DNA of 64,000 nt from JBFHIJ01 sp963678775 (GCA_963678775.2 CAXXGR010000007.1:1-64000), one strand, 5' to 3'. Shown: positions 18,756 to 28,460, counted from the stretch's first letter. A program made the numbers and translations. The notes: a model not told the origin generated them from the letters alone.

Positions 18756-19061
18756 CTATATGCTCCAATAAAATATGATAATAACAAAAATACAAAAAAA
18801 TATGGATTTAAGATACTTAGATATAGATTCAACAGTGATATTTCAAAATAAAATTAATCGATAAAGTAATATTATGGCACTAACTTTGCATATATAATGA
18901 CAAGTGGTCTAATCAAAAATTACATTGGAACTTATAATATATTTTAAAATACGCGTAAAATGGTATTCCAGGTGATATATTATACGTATTGTAAAATATA
19001 GACTCATCCATATAGTCTTTATATTAGGGGCAGTTTAATAAGTATTTTTATTGGTGAAAAC
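18756..19061. promoter_or_regulatory. Divergent intergenic region
   Basis: About 300 AT-rich bases between the minus-strand lipoprotein and the plus-strand small protein. It must hold promoters for both directions. A TTTGCATATATAATG stretch near 18884-18899 resembles a -10 region of FCB-type promoters, but no start can be fixed. No RNA gene is evident. Confidence 0.3.
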
Positions 19062-19337
19062 ATGGCAAAACGTGCATTAGGTAAAGCCACGCAAAGAAGC
19101 ATGGATTTAAGCAAAGATGCTCCTTCTAAAAAAGTTAAGGACGACGAAAATCTTGCTATAAATAAACTTAGAAAGAAGTTGGCTCATAGCGGAACTGTAG
19201 ACGAAGCTTTTGAAGATAAAGTTATGGAGTTTAACAAAGCTCTTCGCCGAAAAGCCGGTTATGAAATATATGGTGTCTTACACACTATGATGACTGATGA
19301 TGAAAAGAAAAATCAACGGTCTTTAAGGTCTGATTGA
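19062..19337 (+). CDS. Small basic protein of unknown function
   Basis: 91 residues, rich in Lys and charged residues, with predicted helices (INKLRKKLAHSG, KVMEFNKALRRKAG). It has no signal peptide, membrane segment or recognised motif. Standard start and preserved frame over its whole length, plus good codon use, support a real gene. Its 3' end overlaps the convergent recQ gene by 25 bases. The high charge would allow nucleic-acid binding, but nothing shows this directly. Confidence 0.5.
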   Translation: MAKRALGKATQRSMDLSKDAPSKKVKDDENLAINKLRKKLAHSGTVDEAFEDKVMEFNKALRRKAGYEIYGVLHTMMTDDEKKNQRSLRSD

Positions 19338-21940
19338 GCAATAGCGTATAAAACTCTTAACTCTGCAAATCCGATATCAAATGATAATTTGGATTTTAAA
19401 TCCTTTAAACTCAAATTGACTGAGTTTTGACTGAGTTTTTTAAGCTCTTCGAATTTGAAGTCATTTAGAAAAAGATTATGATTTAATTTCTCGCCTGCCA
19501 ATATCATTTCTTGTAAATTGTATGCAATTTTTCCTTCCGTACTGCGCAATTCTTGAGCTATTGCACTAAGTGACATGCCTTGCTTAGCCATATTCAAAGA
19601 AACAATAGATTCCTGAGAGACATTGGGGGAACTATCATCGGCTTTTTTATCAAAAAAGTCCTTTATTTCAGTCAAAAACATTTTACCATAATTATCTGTA
19701 AAAAAGAGAGACACACCACTTATCTTGGATAATTCTTCGATGCTTCCCGGTATAAGTTCTGACATTTTTCTTATTGCAACATCTGACAATACGCCACGTG
19801 GGACTATTCCCTCTTGTCTGGCTATATCATTTCGAAGGCTCTTGAGCTTGTTTGACAATTCTTTTGCAATATTTTTTGTTATACGCTTCTTTGCAGGTAA
19901 ATAAGGAGTAGGTTTTCGTCCTATTTCTTTTAAGCCAAGTTCGCTAACAGACAAAACAGGATATTGACCGGAATCAATATCTATATAGCGTTTCATATAT
20001 GCAGTTTCAATATTTCTTTTTATTTCTTCCACTGCTATGTCTTTGCAAGATCCATAATATTGAGCTTTTTCAAGCTGAAATGAGCTGATTTTGCTTGTTT
20101 TATTGCCTTTAAGGAAATCAGTAATCATTGCTTTTCCAAATCTTCCGTCTAACTCTCCAATGCCAAAAAGTATCTGCTTGACGATAAACTTCTCTTTTTC
20201 GTTATTGATAAAGACTCTGCTTCCGTTAGATGAAGTGCAGGAAGAGCACTTACCACAAACTTCACTTTGTTGTTCGTTATGGAAATACTCCAGTATAAAG
20301 TTCCTTTTACAGTTTAGAGTTTCTGCATATTTTACCATAGTTTCCATTTTTTTGAAGGCGTGATTGCGCCTTTCATTCAGAGCTTTTAAGTCTAGCGGTA
20401 ATTTATCAATAGGCATACGTTCCATAGTGAGCATCATGCCTCCTGCGAGACCAGCTTCACGAAATCTGATTACTCCTGAAATTTGCAAAGCATTCATAGA
20501 GCGTTTAAGCAGTTCGTCATCTATCTCATGCTTATACATCAACTCATGCAAATCTACCTCTTCAGGTTTTAGGAATGCTTCGCTGCTCAAACTACGCAGT
20601 AAAGCCTCAAGCACAGTGCGATTGTCGTCATTAGTATTAGAATAATACTCACGAATTCTGTTTTGCGTTTCTGTGAACTGAATTGTGGCTCTGCTGTGTA
20701 CTGAGTTTTTACGGATGATATTGTTTCTTTCAAATAGAGCAATCACATTATTAACGATAGAGAAGGGAATATTTGCCATGTTCGCTAGAGCTGACGGGCT
20801 ATGAACGATTGGGTTATTAGTTTTGTAACCGAAATCTACACCGTGAATGTTGTACAGAGCATCATAGACTGACTGTATCTCTCTATTCGTCGGATAATTT
20901 GTTTTTACAAAGAAGTTCATCAGCTTAATATCTTCAGGGTCGTAGAGAAGAAAACAATCAGAATTATCACCATCTCTACCGGCTCTACCTGCTTCCTGAT
21001 AGTAACCTTCCAAAGTTAGAGTCAAATCATGATGAATTACTCTTCTTACATTTGCCTTATCTATACCCATACCGAAGGCATTTGTTGCTACAATAATAGC
21101 GTTTTTTTGCTTTATAAATCTATCTTGGACTTGCTGCCTGATGTAATCAGGCATACCTGCATGGTAAGCCTCAGATTTGATACCATAAGCAATTAATTGA
21201 TTATTTATATTTTCAACTCGTTTTCGAGATGCACAATAGATAACTATGGAGCCATCCTTTGTTTCTTTGACTAAATCAATAATTCTTTCAGCTTTCTTAT
21301 TGCTAGTGATAGTTTTGTAAGATAGGTTTGGTCGGTCAAATCCCTTTAGGAATCTGTTTACATTTAGCATCTCTAAGATATTGACAATGTCATTCTGCAC
21401 ATCAGGAGTAGCAGTAGCCGTGAGAGCAATAATGGGCAAATTTGGGAATAAAGTTCTTATGTTTGCGATATTTTTATAGGCCGGACGAAAATCATGCCCC
21501 CATTCCGAGATACAGTGTGCTTCATCAACTGCAATAAAAGATACCTCCATAGATGCGAGCAAATTTATAAATAACTTGCTTTCAAGTCTTTCAGGAGCGA
21601 CATAAATCAAAGAATAAGCGCCTGACTCAGCCTTTTGCAGTCTATGGGTTAATTCCTGATAGGCAAGGCTGCTATTAATATAAGTAGCCGAAATTCCTTT
21701 ACTATTTAAAGTATCTACCTGATCCTTCATCAGTGCAATAAGTGGAGATATAACAATGCAAGTCCCCGGTTTTACAATAGCAGGAAGCTGATAACATATT
21801 GACTTGCCTCCACCGGTGGGCATTACTGCAAGAGTATTGTGCCCGTTTAAAATAGACATAATAATCTCTTCCTGACCTTCTCGGAAAGAGTCATAGCCGA
21901 AATGTTTTTTAAGATACTTTATAAGAATATTTTCTGCCAT
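19313..21940 (-). CDS. recQ: ATP-dependent DNA helicase RecQ
   Basis: About 875 residues from the ATG at 21940 (MAENILIKYLKK); an upstream ATG at 21976 is possible. Helicase motifs are clear: Walker A TGGGKSICYQLP, DEAH in VDEAHCISEWGHDFRP, and motif VI in EAGRAGRDG. The RecQ-Ct zinc site is CKRNF...CGKCSSC. An HRDC domain follows (RQEGIVPRGVLSDVAIRKM), and then a helix-turn-helix tail (MSLSAIAQELRSTEGKIAYN) as in many Bacteroidota RecQ proteins. The enzyme unwinds DNA 3' to 5' in recombination and fork repair. The longer C-terminus explains the length above the E. coli protein. Confidence 0.95.
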   Translation of the reverse strand: MAENILIKYLKKHFGYDSFREGQEEIIMSILNGHNTLAVMPTGGGKSICYQLPAIVKPGTCIVISPLIALMKDQVDTLNSKGISATYINSSLAYQELTHRLQKAESGAYSLIYVAPERLESKLFINLLASMEVSFIAVDEAHCISEWGHDFRPAYKNIANIRTLFPNLPIIALTATATPDVQNDIVNILEMLNVNRFLKGFDRPNLSYKTITSNKKAERIIDLVKETKDGSIVIYCASRKRVENINNQLIAYGIKSEAYHAGMPDYIRQQVQDRFIKQKNAIIVATNAFGMGIDKANVRRVIHHDLTLTLEGYYQEAGRAGRDGDNSDCFLLYDPEDIKLMNFFVKTNYPTNREIQSVYDALYNIHGVDFGYKTNNPIVHSPSALANMANIPFSIVNNVIALFERNNIIRKNSVHSRATIQFTETQNRIREYYSNTNDDNRTVLEALLRSLSSEAFLKPEEVDLHELMYKHEIDDELLKRSMNALQISGVIRFREAGLAGGMMLTMERMPIDKLPLDLKALNERRNHAFKKMETMVKYAETLNCKRNFILEYFHNEQQSEVCGKCSSCTSSNGSRVFINNEKEKFIVKQILFGIGELDGRFGKAMITDFLKGNKTSKISSFQLEKAQYYGSCKDIAVEEIKRNIETAYMKRYIDIDSGQYPVLSVSELGLKEIGRKPTPYLPAKKRITKNIAKELSNKLKSLRNDIARQEGIVPRGVLSDVAIRKMSELIPGSIEELSKISGVSLFFTDNYGKMFLTEIKDFFDKKADDSSPNVSQESIVSLNMAKQGMSLSAIAQELRSTEGKIAYNLQEMILAGEKLNHNLFLNDFKFEELKKLSQNSVNLSLKDLKSKLSFDIGFAELRVLYAIAQSDLKDR

Positions 21941-22147
21941 AGTATACAGGCCCGTGATTGTCTCATTTCTTAGCAATATAATATATTTTAACTCAAAGAC
22001 AAGAAATTGTAGAAAAGTTTAAGACTTTAAATATTTTGAATAAGTTTGTAAAATGAGTAAAACATATAGAACTATTTTAGATTTAATTACGTATTACCTT
22101 TTATGGATAAAATTTATATAAAAATATAATGAATCAAAGGTAGAGAG

Positions 22148-22855
22148 ATGAAAAAAAATCTTTTGTTATTACTGTTCGTGTTATTGTTTTGGCCAGCAGC
22201 AAGTCAAGCAGATGAGAAACCATATATAGAGGTTACGGGAAGTGCAGAGATGGAAATTGCTCCTGATGAGATAATTCTAAAAGTTGGTTTTTCAGAGTAT
22301 TTTGAAGAAGAATATGAAGAAGGTAAAGAATGGAAGGATTACCAAACAAAAGTTACTATGGACAAGATAGAACCGCTGGTGCTAGCTCAACTGAAGGAAT
22401 TGGGCATAAATGATAATCAAATAACCTGGAATGATGGTGGCAATCAGTGGCAGCAGAGAGGTAAAAGATTTTTGAAAAGGAAAGAAATACATATTAGTAT
22501 CAAAGATTTTAAACAGGTTGATGTGCTGATGACTAATTTAAGTGTTAGAGGTTTGGATCAAGTATCAATAGTTGATTTGAAACATAAAAATATGCTGGAT
22601 TATCGCAAACAGGTAAAAATTGATGCACTAAAAGCAGCAAAAGCAAAAGCAGCATATTTAGTTGAAAGTGTAGGACAAAAAATAGGAGCTGTCTTGGTAA
22701 TTCAGGAAGTAGAAAATTATTATTCTAATTATAACCAGCTATTCCGTGTACAGTCTAACACAGTCAGAACGGCAACACCAATGGAATCAAATTTTGAGAA
22801 TTTTAAACAAATCCAAATTAGATACCAAGTTAAAGCAAGATTCGAAATATTATAG
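22148..22855 (+). CDS. SIMPL (DUF541) domain protein, exported
   Basis: 235 residues with a signal peptide (LLLLLFVLLFWPAASQA). The mature part starts YIEVTGSAEMEIAPDEI, the signature of the SIMPL/DUF541 fold, and contains the internal repeat typical of the family (VDVLMTNLSVRGLDQV, then ALKAAKAKAAYLVESVGQKIG). Proteins of this family are periplasmic or outer-membrane and assemble into oligomers; the role is poorly known. A GAGAG ribosome site precedes the ATG. It is followed at 8 bases by a GIN-domain lipoprotein gene, so the two are likely one transcript, ended by the hairpin near 23610. Confidence 0.85.
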   Translation: MKKNLLLLLFVLLFWPAASQADEKPYIEVTGSAEMEIAPDEIILKVGFSEYFEEEYEEGKEWKDYQTKVTMDKIEPLVLAQLKELGINDNQITWNDGGNQWQQRGKRFLKRKEIHISIKDFKQVDVLMTNLSVRGLDQVSIVDLKHKNMLDYRKQVKIDALKAAKAKAAYLVESVGQKIGAVLVIQEVENYYSNYNQLFRVQSNTVRTATPMESNFENFKQIQIRYQVKARFEIL

Positions 22856-22863
22856 GTGATGAT

Positions 22864-23577
22864 ATGAAAATGAGAGTAGTATTTTTAAGTGTATTTGTTG
22901 CGTTAGTGTTTTCGTCATGTTCCCTTTTCATTAGTGCTGTTGACGGTAACGGTGAAGTGACAGAAACTGAAAGAACTTTGGGAAGTTTTGATGGTATTAA
23001 TCTGGAAGGCATAGCAAATGTACATCTGACTCAAGGCAGTCAGAGCGTCCGAGTTGTCACAGATGCTAATCTTCAAGATTTTGTAAAACTAACTGTAGAC
23101 GATGGTGAGCTGAAGATTTTTGAAGAAGAAAATATTTCTCCTACAGAACTTGATATTTACATTTCTAATCCAAACTATCGTGAGTTGGACTTGGATGGCT
23201 CAGGAAATATTATGTGCAATACTTCTCTAATTGGTGAAGAATTGGAAGTAGGTATTGACGGCTCAGGTAATATTAATCTTTCTAATATAGAATATGACGC
23301 GATTGAAGTTGATTTAGATGGATCAGGCAATATTGATATTGCGGGAGAAGCTGAAGAGGCAGAGATAGAGCTAAACGGTAGTGGAAATATTAATTTGATA
23401 AACTGCAATACGGTAAATGCTGAGGTAGAGCTTGATGGCAGCGGAGATGTTTCTTTAAATGTTACGAGCAGAATAGTAGCAGAACTAAACGGCAGTGGCG
23501 ATATCAGATATAAAGGAAATCCTAAAGAAACTAGGACTGTTAATAATGGTTCCGGAAATATAGTTAGATTGGATTAG
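22864..23577 (+). CDS. GIN-domain (DUF2807) adhesin-like lipoprotein
   Basis: 237 residues, with a lipoprotein-like signal ending VFSSC (Cys19). The mature protein is a head-GIN (DUF2807) domain. From residue 110 onward, seven copies of a (D/N)GSG(N/D)(I/V) motif recur roughly every 20 residues, the pattern of a right-handed beta-helix with a turn at each Gly-Ser-Gly. Family members are called putative autotransporter adhesins, but none of the transport domain is present here. The lipid anchor suggests the periplasmic or outer surface. It probably shares a transcript with the SIMPL gene. Confidence 0.85.
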   Translation: MKMRVVFLSVFVALVFSSCSLFISAVDGNGEVTETERTLGSFDGINLEGIANVHLTQGSQSVRVVTDANLQDFVKLTVDDGELKIFEEENISPTELDIYISNPNYRELDLDGSGNIMCNTSLIGEELEVGIDGSGNINLSNIEYDAIEVDLDGSGNIDIAGEAEEAEIELNGSGNINLINCNTVNAEVELDGSGDVSLNVTSRIVAELNGSGDIRYKGNPKETRTVNNGSGNIVRLD

Positions 23578-23602
23578 ACAGATATATATTAAAAGACTCA
23601 AT

Positions 23603-23636
23603 AAAACCGCCGGATTAGTTCGGCGATTTTATTTTC
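23603..23636 (+). terminator. Intrinsic terminator after the GIN gene
   Basis: CGCCG and CGGCG flank an 8-base loop, with A-run in front and a T-rich tail (ATTTTATTTTC). It lies 30 bases after the GIN stop codon. Confidence 0.7.
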
Positions 23637-23675
23637 AGAGAGATTGTATCAAAAGAATGGGGATGATTGGCAAAG

Positions 23676-24713
23676 ATGTTACTACTTTTTGTTTATCTTT
23701 TTATAGCATTATTTGTATCATTTTTATGCTCAATTATGGAAGCAGTGTTACTGTCTACTTCCAAAGCATATTTGATGGTTCACGTCCAAAATAATACTTC
23801 ATGGGCATCAAAATTTTTAGAATATAAAACGGATATTGACAGACCACTATCAGCAATTCTATCATTAAATACTGTAGCACATACAGTTGGTGCTGCCGGT
23901 GTAGGAGCTCAAGCTTCTTTAGTCTTCGGGAATGAATATTTTGGGATTGTCTCTGCTATTTTAACATTACTAATACTGGTAGTTACTGAGATTATTCCTA
24001 AAACATTAGGAGCCAGATATTGGGATAAATTAGCTGGAATAGTCTGTAAATTAATAACGATAAGCATAGTTTTAACCTACCCTTTAGTCAAAATATCTTC
24101 TTTGATTACGAAAGTGTTTTCGTCAGAAAAGCAAGTGGGAACAACCAGCAGAGAAGAAATTTCAATGCTTGCAAGTATCGGTGCAGAAGAAGGATTGGTA
24201 GATTCCAAAGAGCAAAAAGTTATACATAATATTTTAAAATTGAAAACACTCAAGATATCTACAATAATGACACCACGAACGGTGATCGCGGCAGCAAATG
24301 AAACGATGACTCTTGAGGAATTTAAAAAGTCAAAATCCCTTCGAGCATTTTCAAGGATTCCTATTTTTAAAGAAGATTTGGATGATATAGAATACTATGT
24401 AGTCAAGCAAGATGTCTTTGAGAGTGACGAGTCCGGCAAAACAAGTCTCATTGATTTCCGAAGAAAGATGATAGAAGTACCTGAAACAAACGCGGTATTT
24501 GAGTTATGGGAAATATTGCTAAATAAAAAAGAACAAATAGCCCTGGTTATTGACGAATTCGGCGGGGTGGATGGAATAGTAACGATGGAAGACATTATAG
24601 AAGCTATATTAGGCTTGGAAATTATTGACGAGAAAGATACAGTAGTTAACATGCAACAGTACGCTCTGGAAAGATGGAAAGCAAAGCAGCATAAATATAA
24701 ATTTATTGATTAG
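23676..24713 (+). CDS. CNNM/CBS-domain transmembrane protein (hemolysin C/CorC family)
   Basis: About 345 residues. The start is set at the ATG at 23676; a TTG at 23667 is an alternative. Residues 1-140 are a DUF21/CNNM membrane domain (SIMEAVLLSTSKAYL, AHTVGAAGVGAQASL, EIIPKTLGARYW). A CBS pair follows (ISTIMTPRTVIAA, and ALVIDEFGGVDGIVTMEDI). The protein ends soon after the second CBS motif and has no CorC-HlyC C-terminal domain, so it is a short form. CNNM proteins export or balance magnesium and the CBS pair binds adenine nucleotides; substrate here is inferred from family only. Confidence 0.88.
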   Translation: MLLLFVYLFIALFVSFLCSIMEAVLLSTSKAYLMVHVQNNTSWASKFLEYKTDIDRPLSAILSLNTVAHTVGAAGVGAQASLVFGNEYFGIVSAILTLLILVVTEIIPKTLGARYWDKLAGIVCKLITISIVLTYPLVKISSLITKVFSSEKQVGTTSREEISMLASIGAEEGLVDSKEQKVIHNILKLKTLKISTIMTPRTVIAAANETMTLEEFKKSKSLRAFSRIPIFKEDLDDIEYYVVKQDVFESDESGKTSLIDFRRKMIEVPETNAVFELWEILLNKKEQIALVIDEFGGVDGIVTMEDIIEAILGLEIIDEKDTVVNMQQYALERWKAKQHKYKFID

Positions 24714-24840
24714 AGCAGATAGAGGAGCGAATTAATCTACATTTCTGCTCAGTTGCCATTTAATTGTATATAATTTTTTCTAATACAAAGAAGAAAAGAA
24801 ATAGTATTTATTTTCTGAAGATAGTTTAGAGTTAGTAACA

Positions 24841-24876
24841 TAAAAAAAAGCGTAAACAAGGATATGCTTACGCTTT
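24841..24876 (-). terminator. Terminator for the minus-strand pair 26047-24894
   Basis: A 9 bp stem (AAAGCGTAA with TTACGCTTT, 12-base loop). Read on the minus strand it is followed by eight T residues, 18 bases downstream of the stop at 24894. On the plus strand it is preceded by A's and followed by TTTGGGC, so it acts mainly for the minus strand. Confidence 0.8.
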
Positions 24877-24893
24877 GGGCTTATTATTCAAAT

Positions 24894-25564
24894 TTATTTT
24901 TTATCCGAATGATGAGAAATTACCACCACCACCTTCTCTCTGTCGTTTTTTGATTTGATAATAGCTCTGATTATTAAGATAATCACACCTAAAATCATGA
25001 TTGTAAATATCAGTTTACCAAAAGAGAAAGTAGGAGGGTAAACTCCGATAGTTCCATCAGGATTATTAACATAGTATGGTCTTGAATAGTAAAAAGCGGG
25101 GTGAAAAGGCATGCCCCACATCCAACTTGTTCTGCCATCATATAGCCGGTCATTAAACCACTTCCGTAGCCACCATAATTATTGACAACATAGTTTTGAT
25201 TCTTGCCAGCAGCATTTTTACCACTATAAGTACTTGTTTTTCTAGGGGCACCATATTTAGAGGTATAAGCTTTCTGATTTGATAATCTATTACCACCAAA
25301 ACTGGATTGCTTTGTTTTTGGTATACTGGATCGAGTTGTTGATCTTGAATTCTTATTTAAACGGGAGCTTGAACGCTTTTTGCCAAAGCTACTTTTAGAC
25401 CTTGAGCTTTTACTTTTAAAACTTGAGCTTCGGCTTCTTCCGAAACTGCTTCTGCCGCTCCTGCCGCCTCGTGCTTCTGCATAATCAGGAGATAAAAACA
25501 CTCCCAGTACAAAAACAATTGTAAGAATACCCAGTATTCTTCGTAATAAATTACTATGTTCCAT
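24894..25564 (-). pseudogene. Ser/Arg-rich exported membrane protein with a frameshift
   Basis: The frame from the ATG at 25564 gives a signal or membrane segment (ILGILTIVFVLGVFLSPDY) and a strongly basic Ser/Arg/Lys region, and then NNYGGYGSGLMTGYMM. Between about 25125 and 25175 the sensible reading moves to the -1 frame, which continues GRTSWMWGMPFHPAFYY, VNNPDGTIGVY, and a membrane helix (LIFTIMILGVIILIIRAII), ending at 24894. Without the shift the first frame ends in an unrelated-looking tail. This could be a real mutation, a read error or, less likely, programmed shifting. The family is not recognised. A downstream terminator and an upstream partner two bases away make it the second gene of a two-gene unit. 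Confidence 0.6.
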
Positions 25565-25565
25565 C

Positions 25566-26047
25566 TTAAAATATCTCCTCAGTTTCTAAAGTATCGTCAT
25601 CGTTTCTAAAAGTAATTTCAGCTTTAAAGTCTTCAGTTTCAGGTAAAGAGTTGTTGCTTTTAAGAACTTTCTCCATAAAAGTTTTAGTTTTAGCAGGCTT
25701 ACGTGTAGATATAGACTAACTATGCCATCAAGTTCTTCATCGTTATGATACACAATGCAAGACTCTATATCACCTTGACTCTCCACTGTCAAAAGCTGAA
25801 GTTGCAAATTATCTATGTCTTCTTCAGTAAATGAAGGATCAGTAAAGACAACATTTGTGAGTCTTTCTTCAAAAATATGCTTTGTGTGGATTTCTTTGTC
25901 ACTGCCTTCGTATTGGATTACAGAGTCAAAAGTACCATCTTCATCTAAATTTAAAAATACTTCTTTGATTCCTTTAACCTGTTGTCCGTTATAATAAACT
26001 GCAGTTTGTTCTATTCGTCCGTTTGATTCGACAGAAAAAGTTGGCAT
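25566..26047 (-). pseudogene. Acidic duplicated-domain protein with a frameshift
   Basis: The ATG at 26047 opens two copies of one motif: ESNGRIEQTAVYYNGQQVKG near residues 7-25 and ESQGDIESCIVYHNDEELDG near residues 88-107. After the second copy, near 25700-25712, the sensible reading shifts to the -1 frame (RKPAKTKTFMEKVLKSNN, then ETEDFKAEITF) and stops at 25566. The original frame instead gives a Leu/Lys-rich tail unlike the rest. There is no signal peptide. The function is unknown. It is immediately upstream (2 bases) of another frameshifted gene, and GAGGAG within its end serves as the ribosome site of that gene. Confidence 0.55.
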
Positions 26048-26367
26048 TGTAAGCTTCTCCGTGTTAAATAAATACTATAATAAACAATACGTGCAAAATA
26101 ATTGTTTGTTCTAGTGAAAGCAAAGTGCAAAAGATGTAGAGAAAATACAAATTAAATATCCACTTATTTATTCTGCTACTAGTCTGACATAACTCCTGAT
26201 TTTTAGAAGCAGAAAAGGAGAATACTTGCATTTTTACAAAGATTATCTTAATAAATTTATATATTTCAAAGTATTTTCTTATTTTAGTACTTAGAGAAAG
26301 TGTAGCTATCTACCAAATCTCTAAGCAGCATAAAGTTATAATATTTCACTGAAAAATCGGAGTCGTG
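26048..26367. promoter_or_regulatory. Divergent intergenic region
   Basis: About 320 AT-rich bases between the minus-strand pair and the OmpA-type gene on the plus strand. It should contain promoters for both. GGAG at 26359-26362 is the ribosome site of the OmpA-type gene. No RNA gene, repeat or ORF of note was seen. Confidence 0.35.
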
Positions 26368-28437
26368 ATGAAAAAAAGCACGCTGATGGTGCTTTATGCA
26401 TTGTTTTTGGCGTTTGGTAATTTGTTTGCCCAAACTCCTGCTGACACGGTCGCTGTGGAGAAACCGCTTGACTCTTTGGAGCAGGCTAAAATAGAGCAAA
26501 TGAAACCAAGATATGGCATTTACGGGCATTACGCTTTAAATATTCATTCTGCAGACTTTCAAGGTCTTCCCGGTTTGCCATCTTGTTGCCCGATTTATGA
26601 TGGGGGAACATCAACGGGTCTCAATTTAGGTGCATTAGTCGAAATGCCTTTAAATGATGAGTTTATGATTGGTGCTCGCTTAGGCTATGCTGACTATAGC
26701 ATCTTGATGGAAACAAATGAGCCAATGCAGTTCATTGTCGATGGAAAGCCTGCTATGGGTAGTTATGATCATTATTTAGATACGAAAATCGGAACGTTTG
26801 GTGTAGAGCCTTATGTGTCTTATAAGTTAGCTGATAATTTCTATGCTTTGGCTGGTGTGCGAGCTGCTTTGATGACTCGCAAATATTACAATACAAAGCA
26901 GACTCTTAATCCGCCAAATGAAACAGGTACAAATATTGATGGTAGCATTATAAATAATGTTTCCTCAGGTGATATTCCTGACGCAACATCTTTACTTTTA
27001 GGCATTCAGGTAGGTATCAGTTATGAATTACCGCTGAATAGAGACGGCTGGCTGATGCTATGTCCTGAGTTGATGTTTGATTACAATGTAAATCCATTAG
27101 TAAGTGGTCTGGACTGGAATGTTTACTCTATGCATGCCGGAGTTGCTGTTAAATTTAAGCAACCACCACCGCCACCGCCACCGCCTCCACCACCGGTAGC
27201 GCCTCCAATACCTAGAATGTTTAACCCTGTTAAACCTCCTGTATTGGTTGCGAATATTTCTGCTGTGGAGATAGATACTAATGGCAGAGAAAGAAAGAAT
27301 TTCAATATCAAAATAGAAGATTTTATATCTCTAAATATGCGTCCTTTGCTTAACTATGTATTTTTTGCAGATAGCTCTGCCGAGATACCTGCCAGATATA
27401 CAAGGCTGCAAGCAAAAGACACTGCTAATTTTAACTTAGTAGAGCTTCAAAATTTAGATGCTATGCAGACATACTACAACGTAATGAATATTGTAGGTAA
27501 GCGTATGCAGCAGGATGATAAAGCAAAAATTACTCTTGTTGGCTGCAACTCAAATAAAGATGCTGAGAAGAACAATAAAACACTTTCTAAACAGAGAGCC
27601 GAATCTGTAAAAGACTATTTGACATCTGTTTGGGGAATTGAAGAAAATAGAATTAGAATTGAAGCTCGTAACTTACCACGTCAGGAAACGATTTCTGATG
27701 AGGAAGGTGCAGATGATGAAAACAGAAGAGTCGAAATTCTATCTGATAATCTGCAAATAGTTGAGCCGGTAATTACTGTAGATACAATGAGAGTAATCTC
27801 TAAGTCTACTGTCAGATTTTTACCGGATATAAAAGCTGAAGCCGGATTGAAGTCATGGAGACTTGAAGCAGCCAAAGAAGGTGCAACTCTTGTAACTTAT
27901 GCCGGCAAAGATGAAATACCCGGAAAGATAGACTGGGCTTTATCAAACGAAGACTCTAACGTTCCGCGCAAAGCAGGCTCAGTGGAGGTTACTCTTGTTG
28001 CAGAAGACTCTCTGGGGCAAAGAGCTACAGCTAAGAAATACAGAGTGCCTGTCGCACAGCTTACTATAGACAGAAAACGTTTGGAAAGTATCTCTGATAG
28101 AGAATTTGAATATTATAGTCTGATATTATTTGACTATGGTAAAACAAATTTGGCATCTGCCCATAGGAAAGTAGTCGATTTTGTAAAAGACAGATTGACT
28201 GATGACGCTACGATATATATCAAAGGCTATACTGATAGAATGGGTGAAGAAGATATCAATAAACGTATCTCTACTAAAAGAGCACTGGCAGTTGCTCGTA
28301 GGCTTAAAATACCTGAAGCCCAGGTAATAGGTCTTGGCGAGTCCGAGCTACTTTATGATAATAGTCTACCTGAAGGCAGATTCTACTGTAGGACGGTAAC
28401 GATTACCATAGAAACCCCTGTGAAAAAGGCCGAATAA
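26368..28437 (+). CDS. OmpA-type outer-membrane protein with poly-Pro hinge and two OmpA-like domains
   Basis: About 689 residues from the ATG at 26368 (GGAG five bases upstream; a GTG one codon earlier is possible). A signal peptide (LMVLYALFLAFGNLFAQ) is followed by an eight-strand-type barrel to about residue 265, then a run of 11 Pro. After it come two peptidoglycan-binding-like domains: one at about 335-465 (LNYVFFADSSAEIP, TLSKQRAESVKDYL, DENRRVEIL) and one at about 580-685 (ILFDYGKTNLA, IKGYTDRMG, STKRALAVARRL). They are separated by a beta-rich segment. The protein probably ties the outer membrane to the cell wall. A strong terminator follows. Confidence 0.85.
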   Translation: MKKSTLMVLYALFLAFGNLFAQTPADTVAVEKPLDSLEQAKIEQMKPRYGIYGHYALNIHSADFQGLPGLPSCCPIYDGGTSTGLNLGALVEMPLNDEFMIGARLGYADYSILMETNEPMQFIVDGKPAMGSYDHYLDTKIGTFGVEPYVSYKLADNFYALAGVRAALMTRKYYNTKQTLNPPNETGTNIDGSIINNVSSGDIPDATSLLLGIQVGISYELPLNRDGWLMLCPELMFDYNVNPLVSGLDWNVYSMHAGVAVKFKQPPPPPPPPPPPVAPPIPRMFNPVKPPVLVANISAVEIDTNGRERKNFNIKIEDFISLNMRPLLNYVFFADSSAEIPARYTRLQAKDTANFNLVELQNLDAMQTYYNVMNIVGKRMQQDDKAKITLVGCNSNKDAEKNNKTLSKQRAESVKDYLTSVWGIEENRIRIEARNLPRQETISDEEGADDENRRVEILSDNLQIVEPVITVDTMRVISKSTVRFLPDIKAEAGLKSWRLEAAKEGATLVTYAGKDEIPGKIDWALSNEDSNVPRKAGSVEVTLVAEDSLGQRATAKKYRVPVAQLTIDRKRLESISDREFEYYSLILFDYGKTNLASAHRKVVDFVKDRLTDDATIYIKGYTDRMGEEDINKRISTKRALAVARRLKIPEAQVIGLGESELLYDNSLPEGRFYCRTVTITIETPVKKAE

Positions 28438-28460
28438 TAAGATTATATAAACTTAGATAT

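Noticed and set aside
27123..27311. Minus-strand frame with a poly-Gly run
   Set aside because: It is the complement of the poly-Pro hinge of the OmpA-type protein.
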